Source: Hansfordia pulvinata (Eukaryota > Ascomycota > Sordariomycetes > Xylariales). From it: a DNA stretch of 64,000 nt. Positions 1 to 10,608 of the stretch are shown here, piece after piece (position 1 is the stretch's first letter; each line of letters begins with the position of its first letter). A program made the position numbers and the translations under genes. The stretch lies in assembly GCA_006538405.1 (NCBI GenBank), contig BJKQ01000014.1:1054001-1118000 (forward strand). Reading direction: 5' to 3'. A model generated the notes under the pieces. It saw only the letters and a program-made list of their open reading frames with translations, had not been told where the DNA came from and ran no database searches.

Positions 1-642
1 GATCGAGAGGGGGCAACCTCGGGGAAGAGCCACAAGTCAGCACCAAAATGAGGGAGGCAGACAGATCACTCTTATAGTTCTGGGCCGAAGCCCCCAGTTG
101 GATTGGAACGCTGTATGGACGGCTTGGCAAGCAAGGGCTGCGTGACATTGGTCGGCTTCAAGCCAGGATATGATATCCAGCCAGGTGTGGGAACACAAGG
201 CCCAGCCCATCCATCAGTCGAGGCCCATTGAACAAAGAGACCGTACATACAACGTCTCCAATCCCCGCGGCCGAGCGACCAGGGTGCGATTCACTTTTGA
301 GCCGGAGCCCCTGCTCACGACCAAGACCAAAGGGACAGAAGCTTAGGACTGGAGCTTATACTACTGGCTGGCTAATTTCGACCGCATACCCACCCCGGGT
401 GGTCGACCGTCCCGACTTTTGGAGATGAATCAGACACCGTTCTCTATCTCTCGCAGTGTATACCCGTGAGCTGCAGAAAGGGGGTGCCCAACTCTTGTTA
501 TCCTGGCCGCTTCTCTACCGGCCGCGACCGCGTTACTTGAGCTCGCGGGCCTCCTTTCCCACCCTTTTTACAGTCCAGAGAAACTCTATTTGCTCCTCCT
601 TCAGATCGCCGCCCTACCTGTATCTCCTGCTCCTCGTCTTCT
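1..642. other. intergenic, no gene seen
   Basis: I see no supportable gene here. The stretch lies downstream of the minus-strand FSH-like gene and would hold its 3' untranslated region. Open frames near the right edge are shadows of the GC-rich low-complexity tail of that gene. Confidence 0.5.
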
Positions 643-1781
643 CTACCTGCGACTTGCCCGGCACCACTGCACCAGCGCGGCCACCTCCTCGGGCGCGGCC
701 CCGCCCGTGTCCCCTTTCCCGTTCCCGCCTTTCCCCGATCCGGATCCGGATCCCGATTCTGACCCTGGCCCCGGCCCCGGCCCCGGCCCCGGCCTCGGAC
801 GGAGCAGGAGCGGGCGGCGGCCGCCGGCGTGGACGTGGACCTTGCGGAGGTAGGGGTCGCACAGGCCCGCCAGGTGGACGGCGGCGGGCAGGCCGGGGCG
901 GTCGGCGGCGCCCCAGACGTGGGCGGTGGGGATGCGGATCTTGAGCTCGGCGGGGACGCGGTTGAGGTCGAGCCCGAAGCAGTCGTCCGAGTCGAACATG
1001 GCGCGCCTCGTGTCGGCGTCGTCGGCGTCGGCGTCGTCGGCGTCGGCGTCGTCGGCGTCCACAGAAGCGCCGCCGCCGCCGGAGCACCCGCGCGCGGCGG
1101 CGAACCCGGCGGCGCGCTCTCGGGCCGTCGCGGTGGGGACGCCGCCCAGCTCGCGCAGGACGGGGAGAGGGACGGCGCCGCTGGCGAATATGGCGAAGCT
1201 GAAGGGCAGAGTTTCGTCGTCGTCGTCGTCAACGTCATCAACGTCGTCGTTGGAGGCATTGCTGTTGCTGCTGCTGTTGTGATGGCGGCTGTTGTCGACC
1301 GCCCCCAACGACCGCGAGGCCTGCCGCTGCAGCATGTAGCTCGAGGCGACGCTGCAGGCCTGCTCCGCCGCGAGCAGCCCGTCGTAGGGCCCGTCGCGGT
1401 CGAGCTTCGCGGCCAGCCACGCCGTCGCCTGCCGCGTCCCCGCGAGCTGCTGCGCGTCGCCGTCTGCGCTCGCCGGATTGAGCCTCTGTTGCTGCCGCTG
1501 CACTGCGATGTACCCGCGAGGCTTGCCGATCGCGGGCGGCGAGCCGGGAGCGACCTCCCAGTCCAGGGGCCCGTCGGCAAAGTCGAAGACGAGCCCCGGA
1601 TCCGTCTTCTCGAGGATCGACAGCACGGGCGCTTTACTCTCGCGTCAGGTCAGCGGACGAAAGCGACGACGGATGAGCCTCGCATGGCTCTTTGGGGGGG
1701 GGGGGGGAGGTGTCACGTGCCCAGGTCTCGCCGGAACGTGGCGGCGTTGTCGCCCTCTGCGTGCAGGCACAGGATCCTCAT
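643..1781 (-). CDS. FSH-type serine hydrolase, catalytic residues lost
   Basis: Two exons, 1717-1781 and 643-1636, joined across an 80-nt intron (donor GTGACA, branch CTGAC, acceptor GAGAG) give 352 aa. Exon 1 starts with the family signature MRILCLHAEGDN. Later blocks match the FSH fold: DFADGPLDW, GPYDGLLAAEQA, FAIFASGAVP and RIPTAHVWGAADRPG. Family members are alpha/beta hydrolases acting on small esters, some in polyketide pathways. The nucleophile motif GxSxG is replaced by AAEQA, with Glu near residue 113 where Ser is expected. The usual GGH is GGR, with Arg near 295. The acid Asp near 267 remains. The protein also carries an acidic Asp run, an Asp/Ala repeat encoded by a 15-bp minisatellite at 1012-1060, and a Pro/Gly then Ser/Gly tail. 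I infer a pseudoenzyme or a decaying gene. The intron holds a run of 14 G. Confidence 0.7.
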
Positions 1782-2354
1782 GGTTCCGTGCTCCCCACGA
1801 GAACGATGCTGCGATGCCCTCTCGCTTTTGTGGCTTCCTGTTTATTCCCCGACTTTCGAGGTTTCTTCCCGGGAATTTCGATGGTAAGTTTTCGACAGGT
1901 GTGCGAGGACTCGGTAAAGTGGCCGCCGGCGAGCGAGTCTGGTGAAGGGTCCGTGGCTTGGCCCGTCGGACTTCCGAAGTGCAGATTGCAGATGCCTCCG
2001 TCTGTCTGTCTGTCTGTCTGCGGGAGTGATGACCTATCACAGCCCGGCTATGCGGCTTTCCCTACCCGCCAGCCCTGTTTCTTCTATATATATATATATG
2101 TTTTCCCCCCTCCTTCCAATACTTGTCAAATTCTTGACTACGGTGGCGCGAGGTTCGTAGCGGCGGGCTGGCTGACGCGGCCGGCGAGGCAAATGCAGAT
2201 TTTCTTAATGCATCGTTTTTACGTTTCCAAGGCGCTGTGAGCGTAAGAGTTATGGCAGCTCCGGACACAGTCCCCTGACGGACAGTGCTGGTGCATGCGT
2301 CGTCTGTCATGGACAAGAACCCCTTGCTTTCTCTACCCAACAACCAAGAAATTC

Positions 2355-2358
<4 letters not shown>

Positions 2359-2422
<64 letters not shown>
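2359..2422. repeat. (CA)32 microsatellite
   Basis: Uninterrupted CA dinucleotide repeat of about 64 bases. It creates Thr/His and Cys/Val repeat frames on the two strands that are not genes. Confidence 0.97.
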
Positions 2423-2424
<2 letters not shown>

Positions 2425-3537
2425 TCGCGAATATCAGGGAGGTGTTGAACTCCGCGCCCAGACACGCAGCTGGTCCTGTTTGCTGCTTGCTGATGCGAAC
2501 TCGCACCCCGGCTCTCCCTCGGCCCCTTGCCCGGCCGCCCAACGACAGCAACGGGCGATTGTCAGTTCTGTTCTCCATTCCAGGCGGGAATCGAGATAGG
2601 CAAAGAACAAACATGGGGCAGGCCGGCCAGCGCCCCCCCGGGTGTTCGCAACGACGCAAGTACAGCCCCGGGGCCGTGGCCGACATTCGCCAAGTTCCCG
2701 TCAGTATAGGTCCCGCAGTTATTAGCATGCCCGCAGCCCCGGGCGGGATTCTCCGCAGCGGCCGCTGGCGCCATGCAGGATGGGGGGGGCATTACCCTGG
2801 CTCTCGACCGCGCGCTGCAACTCTGACGACAGACACGCAGGCGGACCGAAGGTTGGTTGTTAATGGCGTCACGGGGGCGTGAAGGCGCGCAGAGGGGGGG
2901 TCGCCCCGGGCTCGTCGGCTTGCACGGGTTGTTCTTCCTTTTCTTTCCTCTTCTGCTGGGAGAGTAAAGAGGCCACAAGCTCACCTCAGCCAGGCAGCAG
3001 ACCTTGAAGAAGACGAGCAACGACGGGAGCAGCAGACAGCTATCTGTCCAGAGCAGGAAGGCTTGATGATGGCTCATGACTGGTCCAGCCGCAATGCCGG
3101 ACCGCACTCGGACTCGGTTAGCCGACGAGGCAACACCACTAGACAGTGAGCATGCGCGGCTAAGATGGCTCAGGTGGCCGAGTTCACGACGGGCCTCACG
3201 ATCTCACTCACCGCCGTAACGACACTCCAGCCAGGTTGCGGTGGGGTCTGGACACATGCGGCATCGCCCGAGTCATGGTCTCCCAGCTTCGAAACTCGGC
3301 CTACTGCGGCGGCCGCCGAAGGCGACTTATTACCAGACAAGTAGCCATATTAGCATTCAGCTGCTACGATGGAAACTAACGCCAGAACCAGTGGGATCGA
3401 GGCTGAGCCATTGGCCGACTTTATTAGGCTGTTGGCCTCGCTTCAAAAGATGGGGCTCAGCTACGTCGACGGCGCCGCCCACGGAGGAGCGACACTAGGT
3501 ACCGCCCACTTGCGGCCGCTGGTGGCCTCCAAGAGTC

Positions 3538-3544
3538 TATATAA
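3538..3544 (+). promoter_or_regulatory. TATA box candidate
   Basis: TATATAA lies 51 bases upstream of the ATG at 3595. The spacing fits transcription starting just before that ATG, which favours it over the internal ATG at 3730. Confidence 0.4.
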
Positions 3545-3594
3545 CCAAGGGTCATGCTATTAGATAGAATGGAAAGCTCTCTCTTATGTAGAGC

Positions 3595-4153
3595 ATGTCC
3601 CGATTTCTCGCCCTCAGACAGTCCTGCTTCCGAGCCAGTCTTTCCCCGCCGCCACCATCACATTCCGGCTACCAGCGCAACGCCATCAGCAACATCAGAA
3701 GCAGCAGACGCAGAAGTACCCACACCATTATGGCGCCCGAGACCCAGACCGGCGGGCCCGGGCTCAAGCGCGTCCTGGCCGTCGGCCTCAAGAGCAACGC
3801 GACGTTCGACGAGGAGGCCATCCGCCGGTTCCTGGCGGCGTCGACGGCGCAGGCGCGCGAGGCCGGCTTCGACCTGCGGCAGTTCATGATCGACCCGGCG
3901 GCCGAGGCCGGCCCCGCCGCGGCGCAGCTCGAGGCCGAGCTGCTCAGGGGGCAAAAGGAGGAGGGGGAGGGGGGGGGGCGAGTGCTGGCACGGGGTCGTC
4001 GTCGGGTTCGGCGTGCGCGGCGAGCCCGCCCTGACCCCGCTGTTCGAGGACATTGTCAACACCTGCGCGCGCGTGCTGGGCGGCCGCGCGCGCTTCGCGT
4101 TCAACACGTCGCCGCAGAGCACCGTCGAGGCCATGGTCAGGGCGCTGTCGTGA
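3595..4153 (+). CDS. small conserved fungal protein, frame break in G10 run
   Basis: The function is not recognised. The frame from ATG 3595 has an Arg/Ser-rich, acid-poor leader resembling a mitochondrial presequence, then an internal Met at 3730 (MAPETQTGG). The body continues KRVLAVGLKSNATFDEEAIR and FDLRQFMIDP. After a run of ten G (3969-3978) the sense continues in another frame as WHGVVVGFGVRGEPALTP, LFEDIVN and FAFNTSPQSTVEAM, up to TGA at 4151. Removing one G, or adding two, joins the halves into about 185 aa, or 140 aa from the internal Met. No GT donor lies between the halves, so an intron does not explain the break. GTGAGT overlaps the stop codon, so a further downstream exon is possible. 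The two halves read like one cofactor-fold protein, but I cannot name the family. Confidence 0.55.
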
Positions 4154-5505
4154 GTGTCGCGGGCCGCGGGGCACCGATGGGTGTGTGTGTGAGAAGGGTA
4201 TGTTGATCGGGGCCCGGGAGATATGGAGCTGTACAATGCGGGCCTGCTGGTGACGATGCCACGTCGTCGAGGGCTACAGCCGGTGTTCCGTTCCGAGCGG
4301 TGTTGGGTTCGAGGGAGACGGAGAAGGCTTTGGTCTTGAATCTGGAACTTACCGGGAGCTGTCGATCCTCACATGCTTTTCCAACTGTTGAGTACATGTA
4401 TGATGGTATGGCAGTGTAAGTAATCAACGAAACAGAGGCTGTATCTTTGTGGGCGAAAGGTCTACTCCCATGGCATCGTGCGTGCGTAGAATCATGTTCG
4501 CTTTTCATGAAATCCACAGGTTGGCAGTCGACAACGGTGATCCGATCAAGAGGTACGCTAAAGGTAATCTAAGGTGCGTTCGGCTTCTTGAATGCGGCTG
4601 GGTTCCAGTATTGAGTGACTCAAATCGGTTGTGACTGCCTCGTGGGCGGCGATTGCCTCGACGCCGGGTAAAGGTAGGTACGAGTAGTCGGGCAGGCGCA
4701 TCGCCCCTGACCGCCTCTGCCGCACCTGCCGCCTCGAGAGAGATCGCATCTTACCTGTAACTTGACAGGTACCTAAGGTATCGGTACCTTAGGTAAGGCT
4801 TGGTTTTGTTCTTGATTCTATTCTACTTGCCCTCCGCTCTCATTCCTCTCTCGCCCAGGTGGTTGTCCTCGATCCTTTGCATTTGCCTCTTCGCTTTGCT
4901 GCGATCCGCTTGTCTGCCTGCCGGGAGCACGAGTTGCGCCCGCGGTTCGGTTCATTCGCCTGTCCCCGTCCACGACACCTGACCGCTGACATCGTGCCGA
5001 CGCAGTCGTACGGGTCTTTTCAGAGCACGACGCACGTGTGTAATGCTGCCGCACTGACAGCTCGATCCAAGGACGACTGGTGGCATATCTTTCAGCTCGC
5101 CAAGACCAAGGGCCAATCACATAGGCAAATCGATGTTCGGGCGGACTTGGCATGAGCAGGCTGCGTGTCGATCGAATCTCAGGATGAGGCTGATGAGAAG
5201 CTGACAGCGCAGATACGGATGCGGCAGGCCCTGTAGTCGAACGAGCATGGAGCGAACTGCTAGTAAAGACGGGCCCACGCGTGCCACGATCTCATGGTTA
5301 TGGCTATGGCAGCTTGGCAGAACCTCTTGGCTTGTCGCGCTGAAAACTAGGGTCCATCTGGCGAGGCTGTGTCTTGCCGATCACTTGGTTGTCGCGGCCC
5401 GTCCCGAACCATGAGCTGCGCTCACAGCGCGAATAAGCATTCAAAACAACTCCTTTCCCATCAACAACCATTCGAGCGCCCCTTGGAGAGCAATCGCCAG
5501 ACGTC
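4154..5505. other. intergenic, no gene seen
   Basis: No gene is supportable. It contains GGTACC/TAGGTA-type words around 4768-4797, including a near-palindrome centred on GGTATCGGTACC. The right half would be the promoter of the DUF3176-like gene. Confidence 0.5.
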
Positions 5506-7550
5506 ATGACGCCCTTTGCTTACGTCCCGGCCGCACAGAAGGATACGCTCGCCGACAGCGCGGTTGGTCTCGGCGCCGAGATGCCGCAGCACAGCACTCA
5601 GCCACCTTTACCTATCGCACCAACCGACAATGACCCGATGGACGACAGATTAGCGGCTGGCCCAGCGGCCGGGGTGAGAGACCGATCGTCCGGAAGGAGA
5701 AGCCATCACTCCCCAACAATGACCGTGTCTACCGCAAGCGATCCACTCGCTCGCGCTCCCGAGCCCAAGACAGGCAAAGCAGACTCGGTGCAGCGACCAA
5801 TGACACAGAACCTACGGGATTGGAAGTGGCAGATCCTCTCGCTCTTGCTATCATTTGTTAGCTTTGTTTGCCTGGTCACCATAGTGAGGATACACGACGG
5901 GAAAGCGCTTACATCGTGGGCATCGACCGTCGTCTCGATCAACGCCGTCGTGGCCGGATTGGCCACGGTGATGAAGGGATCTCTGGTGTTCCCCGTTGCT
6001 GACGCCATCAGCCAGAGCAAGTGGCGGTATCTGTCCGAGGCAAACCCCTTGAAGGACTTTGACCGTATCGACAACGTCTCCCGCGGGCCCTGGGGCAGTG
6101 CTGTCTGGCTTGCTACTGGGCCTCTGAGAGATCCATGGATCAGTCTCTCGGCCACGTTGCTCGTGGTTGGCATTGCTTTCAATCTGTTCACGCAGCAAAT
6201 TGTCTCCATCAAAGTCCGTCAAACCGTCGACGACAATGCGGTGGCCAGCATACCGTGGGTTTTGCACGGCGAGAAGCTACCCTTCATGAATAGTAGTTTC
6301 TTCAACGACTCTAACTGGGCTGCTTCGTTCACGACGGGATTCCTCAGCGACAGTATACCTGACCTGCCAGTACTATGTCCCAGTGGTAACTGCACGTGGG
6401 ACACCGTCCCCACCGTGGGAATTTGTGGCGACTGCATCGACCGCCAGCCAGTCGACTATGAGTGTCAAGACCATCCAGTCTCCCCCGATAGTGTTCCCAT
6501 TGAGAACCTGACTCTCACTTCCTACCGGACTTGCAACTACTCAAACTCACTCGGACAATTCATTCTCAACAATACATTTCCCCAGGACGAGCGACCAAGC
6601 AGCACTCACTGTTGGTGCAACTCGGAAGCTCGGGGCCTTTGTGGACTATGGGAGCGGCCAACAGTACCCTGTTCTATGAAGGTGTTGGGATGCAGAGATA
6701 TGGTCCCATGTCGAGCGAAGCCACAGCTACAGGGCTGGGGGTTTTCGAGATGCTGGGCATCAACGACACGTTGCAGCAACACGAATGGAGACTGGACGAC
6801 GAACTGGCACCCTTCAGCAATCTATGCGGATTCTGGTACTGCATGCAGGGGGTGCGCGCAAACGTGACCAACGGGGCTTTGCAGCAGACCGTGCAACTCG
6901 GACCGGCAGCACGTACCTATGGCGGGGAAACCCTTGGTCTTCAGGGGGCACCTCACTTCTTCGACACTACCGCAGGCTTCAACATGGAGGGTCTTAACTT
7001 CAGCCTGGTCAGCTGGGGCAGCGGCAAAGGCCTCTTTTCCAATGGCTTGGAGGGCATGTCGGACGTTGCTGGTGGCGATACCGCCTTAAGCGCTAACTGG
7101 TTCAACTCGAAATGGGGCACTTTGAAGACCGAGGAGGACAGGAGCAGGTGGGCGGCCCAGGTTGCAAAATCCATGAGCAACCGGCTCCGACTTCTCAATC
7201 AAGTCTCCGCGGACCTCGACGACCCGCGCCGTGGCAAGGTATGGGTACAAGAGACGTATATTGAGGCGCAGTGGGCATGGGTTACTTACCCGGCTGCCCT
7301 CCTGGCTGGCGCGCTTTGCCTTATCATGGTGAGCGTTTGGTCCACGCATGCGCACCGGCAGAGGGTCTGGGGGGATAGCACTCTGGTGCCTCTGTTCATT
7401 TCCGTCGACGACGACCTGAAGCAGCAGGTCCTCGGAAGCCAGCGCGGGGGCAGGCTCGAGTCGGCCGCGGCGCTGGCGGCGGCGGTCGGGCAGCGGCGGG
7501 CCCGGATGGAGCGCGACGGCGACGGGTGGGTGGTGAGGGGTTGTTTATAA
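5506..7550 (+). CDS. DUF3176-like membrane protein, one frame break
   Basis: The first part reads from ATG 5506 and resembles fungal DUF3176 proteins. A polar N-terminus of about 105 residues is followed by a membrane span (QILSLLLSFVSFVCLVTIV), a second span near SINAVVAGLATVMKGSLVFP, the family block SRGPWGSAVWL and a third span (LSATLLVVGIAFNLF). A large Cys- and N-glycosylation-rich domain follows (CPSGNCTWDTVPTVGICGDC). Around 6586-6650 the frame changes, and the rest continues in the next frame to TAA 7548-7550, ending with a fourth span (WVTYPAALLAGALCLIMVSV). One added base gives 681 aa, the size expected. An intron at 6491-6585 (GTGTTC..TTTCCCCAG) would also fit the phase, but it would delete a Cys/Asn-rich segment that looks coding. 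The role of the family is unknown; the topology suggests the cell surface or secretory membranes. Confidence 0.75.
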
Positions 7551-8089
7551 GCGATGCGGCGAGTGGCCTGCATTGGCACGCATGGTATCCTACAGCAGCT
7601 CTCTGTGCAGACTCAACGGTAATGCAGAGCATTTCACACGGGCGCTCGTTCCGCCCGAAGCGATGGAGAGAGTATTAAAGTGTAAAACAATAAACGTTAG
7701 AAAGATGGTATTGATTCTATGCGGCCGTGATGTATTGGCTCCCTGGTACTCCTGGTGGGTTTGTAAAATGCCCCATGCGTATACGTGGAAATCATTGGAA
7801 AAGTGAATGCCTGTGTGCCGCCTGCTCCGTCTAGTCTATATCCCGTGTATGCTCCCCGTCTAGTAGTAGCGGCCGTGGTAGTAATAGTGTAGTTGTAGTA
7901 GTGGTGATTGTGTTGGTGGTGGTGGTGGTGGTGGTGGTGGTTGTTGTTGTTCTAGTAGTCATGGTCGTAGTAGTAGTCGTAGTAGGACTCGGTTCTCGTA
8001 CTTCATTTCTTTTCGTCTCTCTCTCTCTCTGTCTCTCTTTCTCCTTCGCTCTCTCTCTCTCTCTTTCTTTTCTTCTGTCTGCTGCATCT
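7551..8089. other. 3' flank with GGT and CT repeats
   Basis: No gene seen. It holds the 3' region of the membrane protein gene, a GTT/GGT-rich repeat with (GGT)9 at 7915-7941, and a CT-rich tract at about 8018-8075. Confidence 0.5.
7689..7694 (+). terminator. poly(A) signal AATAAA
   Basis: A canonical AATAAA lies about 140 bases after the stop codon at 7550, a plausible cleavage/polyadenylation signal for that gene. Fungal signals are often degenerate, so this is suggestive only. Confidence 0.4.
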
Positions 8090-8332
8090 TCACCTGGTGT
8101 CGCTGGCGCCGCTCTCGGAGGCCGGCGGTGAGCGTCCCCCCTGCCACTGCTGCGCCCCCTTGGCTATCAGGTACTGGTGGTAGCGCATCCTCTCGGCGGC
8201 CGTCATGTCGCCGGGCGACCGCGGGGGCGAGGTCGGGGGCGAGTAGTACTTTGGGAGTCACCGGCCCCTTCTGGTGTGAGGGCAGGGCTCCCGGTCGACG
8301 CACCAGCGGCCGCAGCTGCACTTCCAGACCAT
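8090..8332 (-). CDS. possible small Cys-rich ORF with in-frame TGA
   Basis: From ATG 8330-8332 the minus strand reads a 24-residue peptide, MVWKCSCGRWCVDREPCPHT plus four more residues, then TGA at 8258-8260. It has four Cys and a His in a CxCx3Cx5CxH pattern that resembles a small zinc knuckle. The same frame stays open after the TGA for 54 more codons, to TGA 8090-8092. That extension contains YYSPPTSPPRSPGDMTAAER and MRYQYLIAKG, which look more like protein than chance. The stop is followed by C (TGAC), a leaky context. Readthrough, a base error or an unrecognised splice are all possible. I do not recognise the family, and the whole ORF could be chance. Confidence 0.3.
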
Positions 8333-9290
8333 TTTATGTATGTTTTTGTGTGTGTGTGTTTTGGTGGGTTTTGAGGGGGCGGGTGCTGGTACGCAATCTC
8401 GCAGGGTGCTTTTCCTTCCTCGAGCTACCGGGTAAGTGGTTGGAGTTGAAGTTGATGTGGTGAGGGGTTGTGAGAGTTGTGAATGTCGAGATGTTAGGAG
8501 AAGAGACGATAGAAGAGACGATAGACGACGAGAGCCGGGAGCGCTTTCGTCAGAAGAGGGGGGAGACGGAACGGGCTTATATGTGGGTTTTCCGACGACG
8601 AGGACGACAACGAAGACTTTGATATAACCACACCCCCCTCCCACTTTCTGTCCCTTTTTTGTCTCCTTGCCACATTCTCCTCTTGACAGCCCAGCCAGCG
8701 GCAAACTATGTATGTAGCGCGAGTAGTCCCCGAGGCGCCTGCCGAACCAAAGAAGTTCTTTGCTCGCCGACTCGCCACCACCACCACCACCACCGGCATG
8801 GGTTCGTGGACTCTTTTGTTTTCTTTTCTTGTCCTTTTTCTTCTTTCTCGGCCGGGTGGTTTGAAGTCGAGACTCCTGTCGGCATGCCCGCCCTTCGCGT
8901 GCGTGCAGGAAGGAAGGGGGGACCCGGTAATTCTCGTCTGCCACCCCGCCACCAGAACGGGCCGCCAGCGATTTCAGTACGGGTAGTCCGGGGTGTTTTA
9001 TTATTTTCCTACTGATGAGTAACCCGAGGTTGCTTGGCGGGGGCCGTACGGCACCCTCGTAAGTTACCTACTCTAGGTACCTATAGGTAGGTACTCACAC
9101 AGATCTGTACATCGGCAGTTGAGCGACGGGCTTACCGATCCGGGAGACGAAGCCCGGGATTCTATTTTTCTTTCTTCTTTTTTCTTTCTTCTTCTTCTTT
9201 CGGTTCCCTTTCCCCCTTCCCTTTCCCACTTTCGCAATCCATCTGATTAATGACTGGCCGTGGTGGTGGTGAAGGTTCTTCTTCTACTGC

Positions 9291-9314
9291 TTCTTCTTCT
9301 TCTTCTTCTTCTTC
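9291..9314. repeat. (TTC)8 microsatellite
   Basis: TTC trinucleotide repeat within a pyrimidine-rich tract. Confidence 0.9.
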
Positions 9315-9612
9315 GCCTATCGCCACAGCCACAGCGCCCAGCGCCACCACCTTGCCCGAGCTAGAGGCGTTGACATGATGCGTGCAGTGGCCTCCCACGG
9401 TCAGCCAGTCAGCCAGCCATCGATGACTGGGTCCCCGCCGCGGGGCGCTGACCCGGGCTTCGTGGTTTTTTCTGCGTCGTGTGTCCCGCGCGCGCGGCAA
9501 TCGGCAATCGCTTCCCCGAGGGGGGGGAGGAGGCGCTGTCAGCTAGGTGCCACCGTGACCCGGATTCTTTATTGAGGCTGCATTGAAAGAAGAAAGAGGG
9601 GAGGGATTATAG

Positions 9613-9614
<2 letters not shown>

Positions 9615-9642
<28 letters not shown>
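9615..9642. repeat. (AG)14 microsatellite
   Basis: Uninterrupted AG repeat. Confidence 0.95.
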
Positions 9643-9644
<2 letters not shown>

Positions 9645-9807
9645 GGGGAATATTGTCGAATGGCGACTTTTCTTCTCATCCAGCTCTCGGTCCCCGGGAA
9701 TCCGCCAGGTTGCAACAATCCTGCCGTACCCGCGGGGCAGGACGAGTTGTTCTCTTCCCACACCCACAGCAATAGTGTCGGCGCCCCGAAAGGTGCGGGA
9801 TGCGCAC

Positions 9808-9821
9808 TACGAGTACTCGTA
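9808..9821. repeat. dispersed palindrome TACGAGTACTCGTA
   Basis: Perfect 14-base palindrome, identical to copies at 38060-38073, 38375-38388 and 59170-59183. See the finding on the dispersed motif. Confidence 0.9.
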
Positions 9822-10536
9822 GCCTTCCCAAACTCCGAAAGGAGCAAGGAGCGACAGGGAGGCGGCGTACGATGGTTCTTCCTGTCCCATCAATCAGCCC
9901 TGCTTTACGAGTAACTTGCCTACCTACTCGTACACACAGAGAGGCAGGGGCAAGAGAAACCTGCCACCCATCTCCAATCTCCAAGGACCCAGGAAGTTCG
10001 TTGTCTGTCATCTACAGCAGGGAGAGGAAGGGTATTGGCCACCCAGCGAAGCGAAGCGAAGGGGGAAAAAGGGCGAGTGGCGAATATCGGGGGGTGGAGA
10101 AGACGAAGATACCCACCCGCCCAAAACGCCACTCTCGCCAGCCATGGCGAAATGGGCCCCCCGCCCCTCAAGCCCGCCTGGAGGTGGCTTTTTCACCGAG
10201 CGAGGACGAGAGGCTTTTTTTTCTCTCTCCTCCCAGGCCGGAGAAGCTGGCGCCGGAGATCGCCTACGCCGACCCGGGATTGCGCTTGCTGCTGGTCGAA
10301 GCGACAGCTATGGGCGGGCGGGCGGGCGCGCCGGGAAGCAGGCGACGGGGACGGCGACGGCGAAGACGAAGGCGCTGCTGGTCCCGGGGGTGGCTGAGTG
10401 GTGAGGGTTGCGGGCTGGTCGTCGCCGGCGGATTTCGGGGACGCTACCTCTGGAGCACTGTTGCCAATTGATCGTGATGCATGGGCTGGGAAGCGGAGAG
10501 AGTGTCACGGGCCACGTTCAGGCCAGCGTCCACACC

Positions 10537-10539
<3 letters not shown>

Positions 10540-10592
<53 letters not shown>

Positions 10593-10608
10593 GAGAGAGA
10601 GAGAGAGA
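10540..10608. repeat. compound (AC)n-(GA)n microsatellite
   Basis: About 24 AC units run directly into a GA repeat. A second GA repeat follows at 10684-10701. Confidence 0.95.

Larger units (their letters stand above)
1782..3594. other. intergenic with long CA microsatellite
   Basis: No gene is supportable. The stretch separates two divergently transcribed genes and should contain both promoters. It holds TCTG repeats near 2001-2020, a TA run near 2086-2100 and a long CA repeat listed separately. Confidence 0.5.
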
